A stretch of DNA of 64,000 nucleotides, taken from contig NZ_WEHU01000006.1 of the NCBI RefSeq assembly GCF_009183415.1, positions 164,732-228,731 on the forward strand, read 5' to 3'. The notes beneath the pieces are model-generated. The model had not been told where the DNA came from and ran no database searches. It worked only from the letters and a program-made list of their open reading frames with translations. Shown piece by piece: positions 63,977 to 64,000 of the stretch; the first letter of the stretch is position 1, and every line of letters starts with the position of its first letter. The stretch comes from Bacillus sp. B1-b2 (GTDB taxonomy: Bacteria; Bacillota; Bacilli; Bacillales; Cytobacillaceae). A program made the position numbers and the translations under genes.

Positions 63977-64000
63977 ATGAGTAGAATAACATTTTCAATT
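63977..64000 (+). CDS. possible start of an IS3-family OrfA (cut by the window edge)
   Basis: ATG at 63977 with AGAGGAC upstream opens MSRITFSI. Several Bacillota IS3-type first ORFs begin with the pattern M-x-K/R-I-T-F-S. Only eight codons are visible, so this is a guess supported by the adjacent hairpin. Confidence 0.3.

Noticed and set aside
1..64000. tRNA, rRNA, prophage, toxin-antitoxin or defence islands
   Set aside because: None recognised by eye; a tRNA or HMM search could still find something small.

Overview
This window looks like chromosomal DNA of a low-GC Bacillaceae (Bacillota). The base composition is AT-rich. Genes start on ATG, GTG or TTG behind strong GGAGG-type ribosome sites, and there are many intrinsic terminators. 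Regulatory signals are of Bacillus type: CcpA cre-like sites, a Zur box, a Rex box, and Mn, glycine and lysine riboswitches. Families such as MocR, LicR-type PRD regulators, Spo0M, YxjI and YwqG point the same way. I see no tRNA, rRNA, CRISPR array, prophage or origin. Species cannot be fixed from the sequence alone.

Layout: 1-5 kb holds a partial Ppx/GppA gene, a GNAT acetyltransferase, an orphan oligopeptide-binding lipoprotein and a 7TM diguanylate cyclase. 5-7 kb is an aguA-aguB agmatine-to-putrescine operon. 7-11.6 kb is a cellobiose/lactose-type PTS operon (EIIB-EIIC-EIIA) with its PRD activator. 11.7-13.4 kb is a TerC plus short Spo0M-like operon behind a yybP-ykoY (Mn2+) riboswitch. 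13.4-17.5 kb has mqo and a divergent LysE-exporter/MocR pair. 17.6-21.4 kb has a LysR gene facing a MetE-like methyltransferase and an aromatic-acid-type MFS carrier. 21.5-25.2 kb is a large cell-wall-anchored GH43 arabinanase with a cre site. 25.6-31.9 kb has a Mn catalase, a VanZ/two-component operon and a MerR-controlled ABC exporter.

32-37.4 kb is an acid-sugar (D-threonate/D-erythronate type) catabolic cluster: KdgT-like permease, DUF1537 kinase, PdxA2 dehydrogenase and a PrpR-like regulator that appears to lack the sigma-54 contact motif. 37.5-42 kb holds a MetP/MetS amino-acid importer, whose 35-residue small subunit is easily missed, and a GH4 glycosidase/AraC pair followed by the relic of a sugar ABC permease. 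43-53 kb is rich in amino-acid transport: cycA behind a glycine riboswitch, a lysine-riboswitch-controlled ABC importer, and a second APC permease. It also carries the Zur-type rpmE2 gene and a decayed MFS gene. 53.5-64 kb has a DUF457 membrane protein, a UgtP/MurG-like glycosyltransferase, an alpha/beta hydrolase, a frameshifted yxjI gene, a vWA lipoprotein, a Rex-linked alcohol dehydrogenase, a TRM11-like methyltransferase and an Xre regulator. The right edge may be the left end of an IS3-family element.

The cis-regulatory layer is the most informative part. Three riboswitches assign substrates to otherwise generic transporters (Mn2+ to TerC, glycine to the APC permease, lysine to the ABC importer). 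In several genes the intrinsic terminator begins inside the 3' end of the coding sequence. I did not find a convincing new defence or mobile system. The best leads are the Mn-riboswitch arrestin-fold/TerC operon and the acid-sugar cluster with its degenerate AAA+ regulator and paired palindromes.
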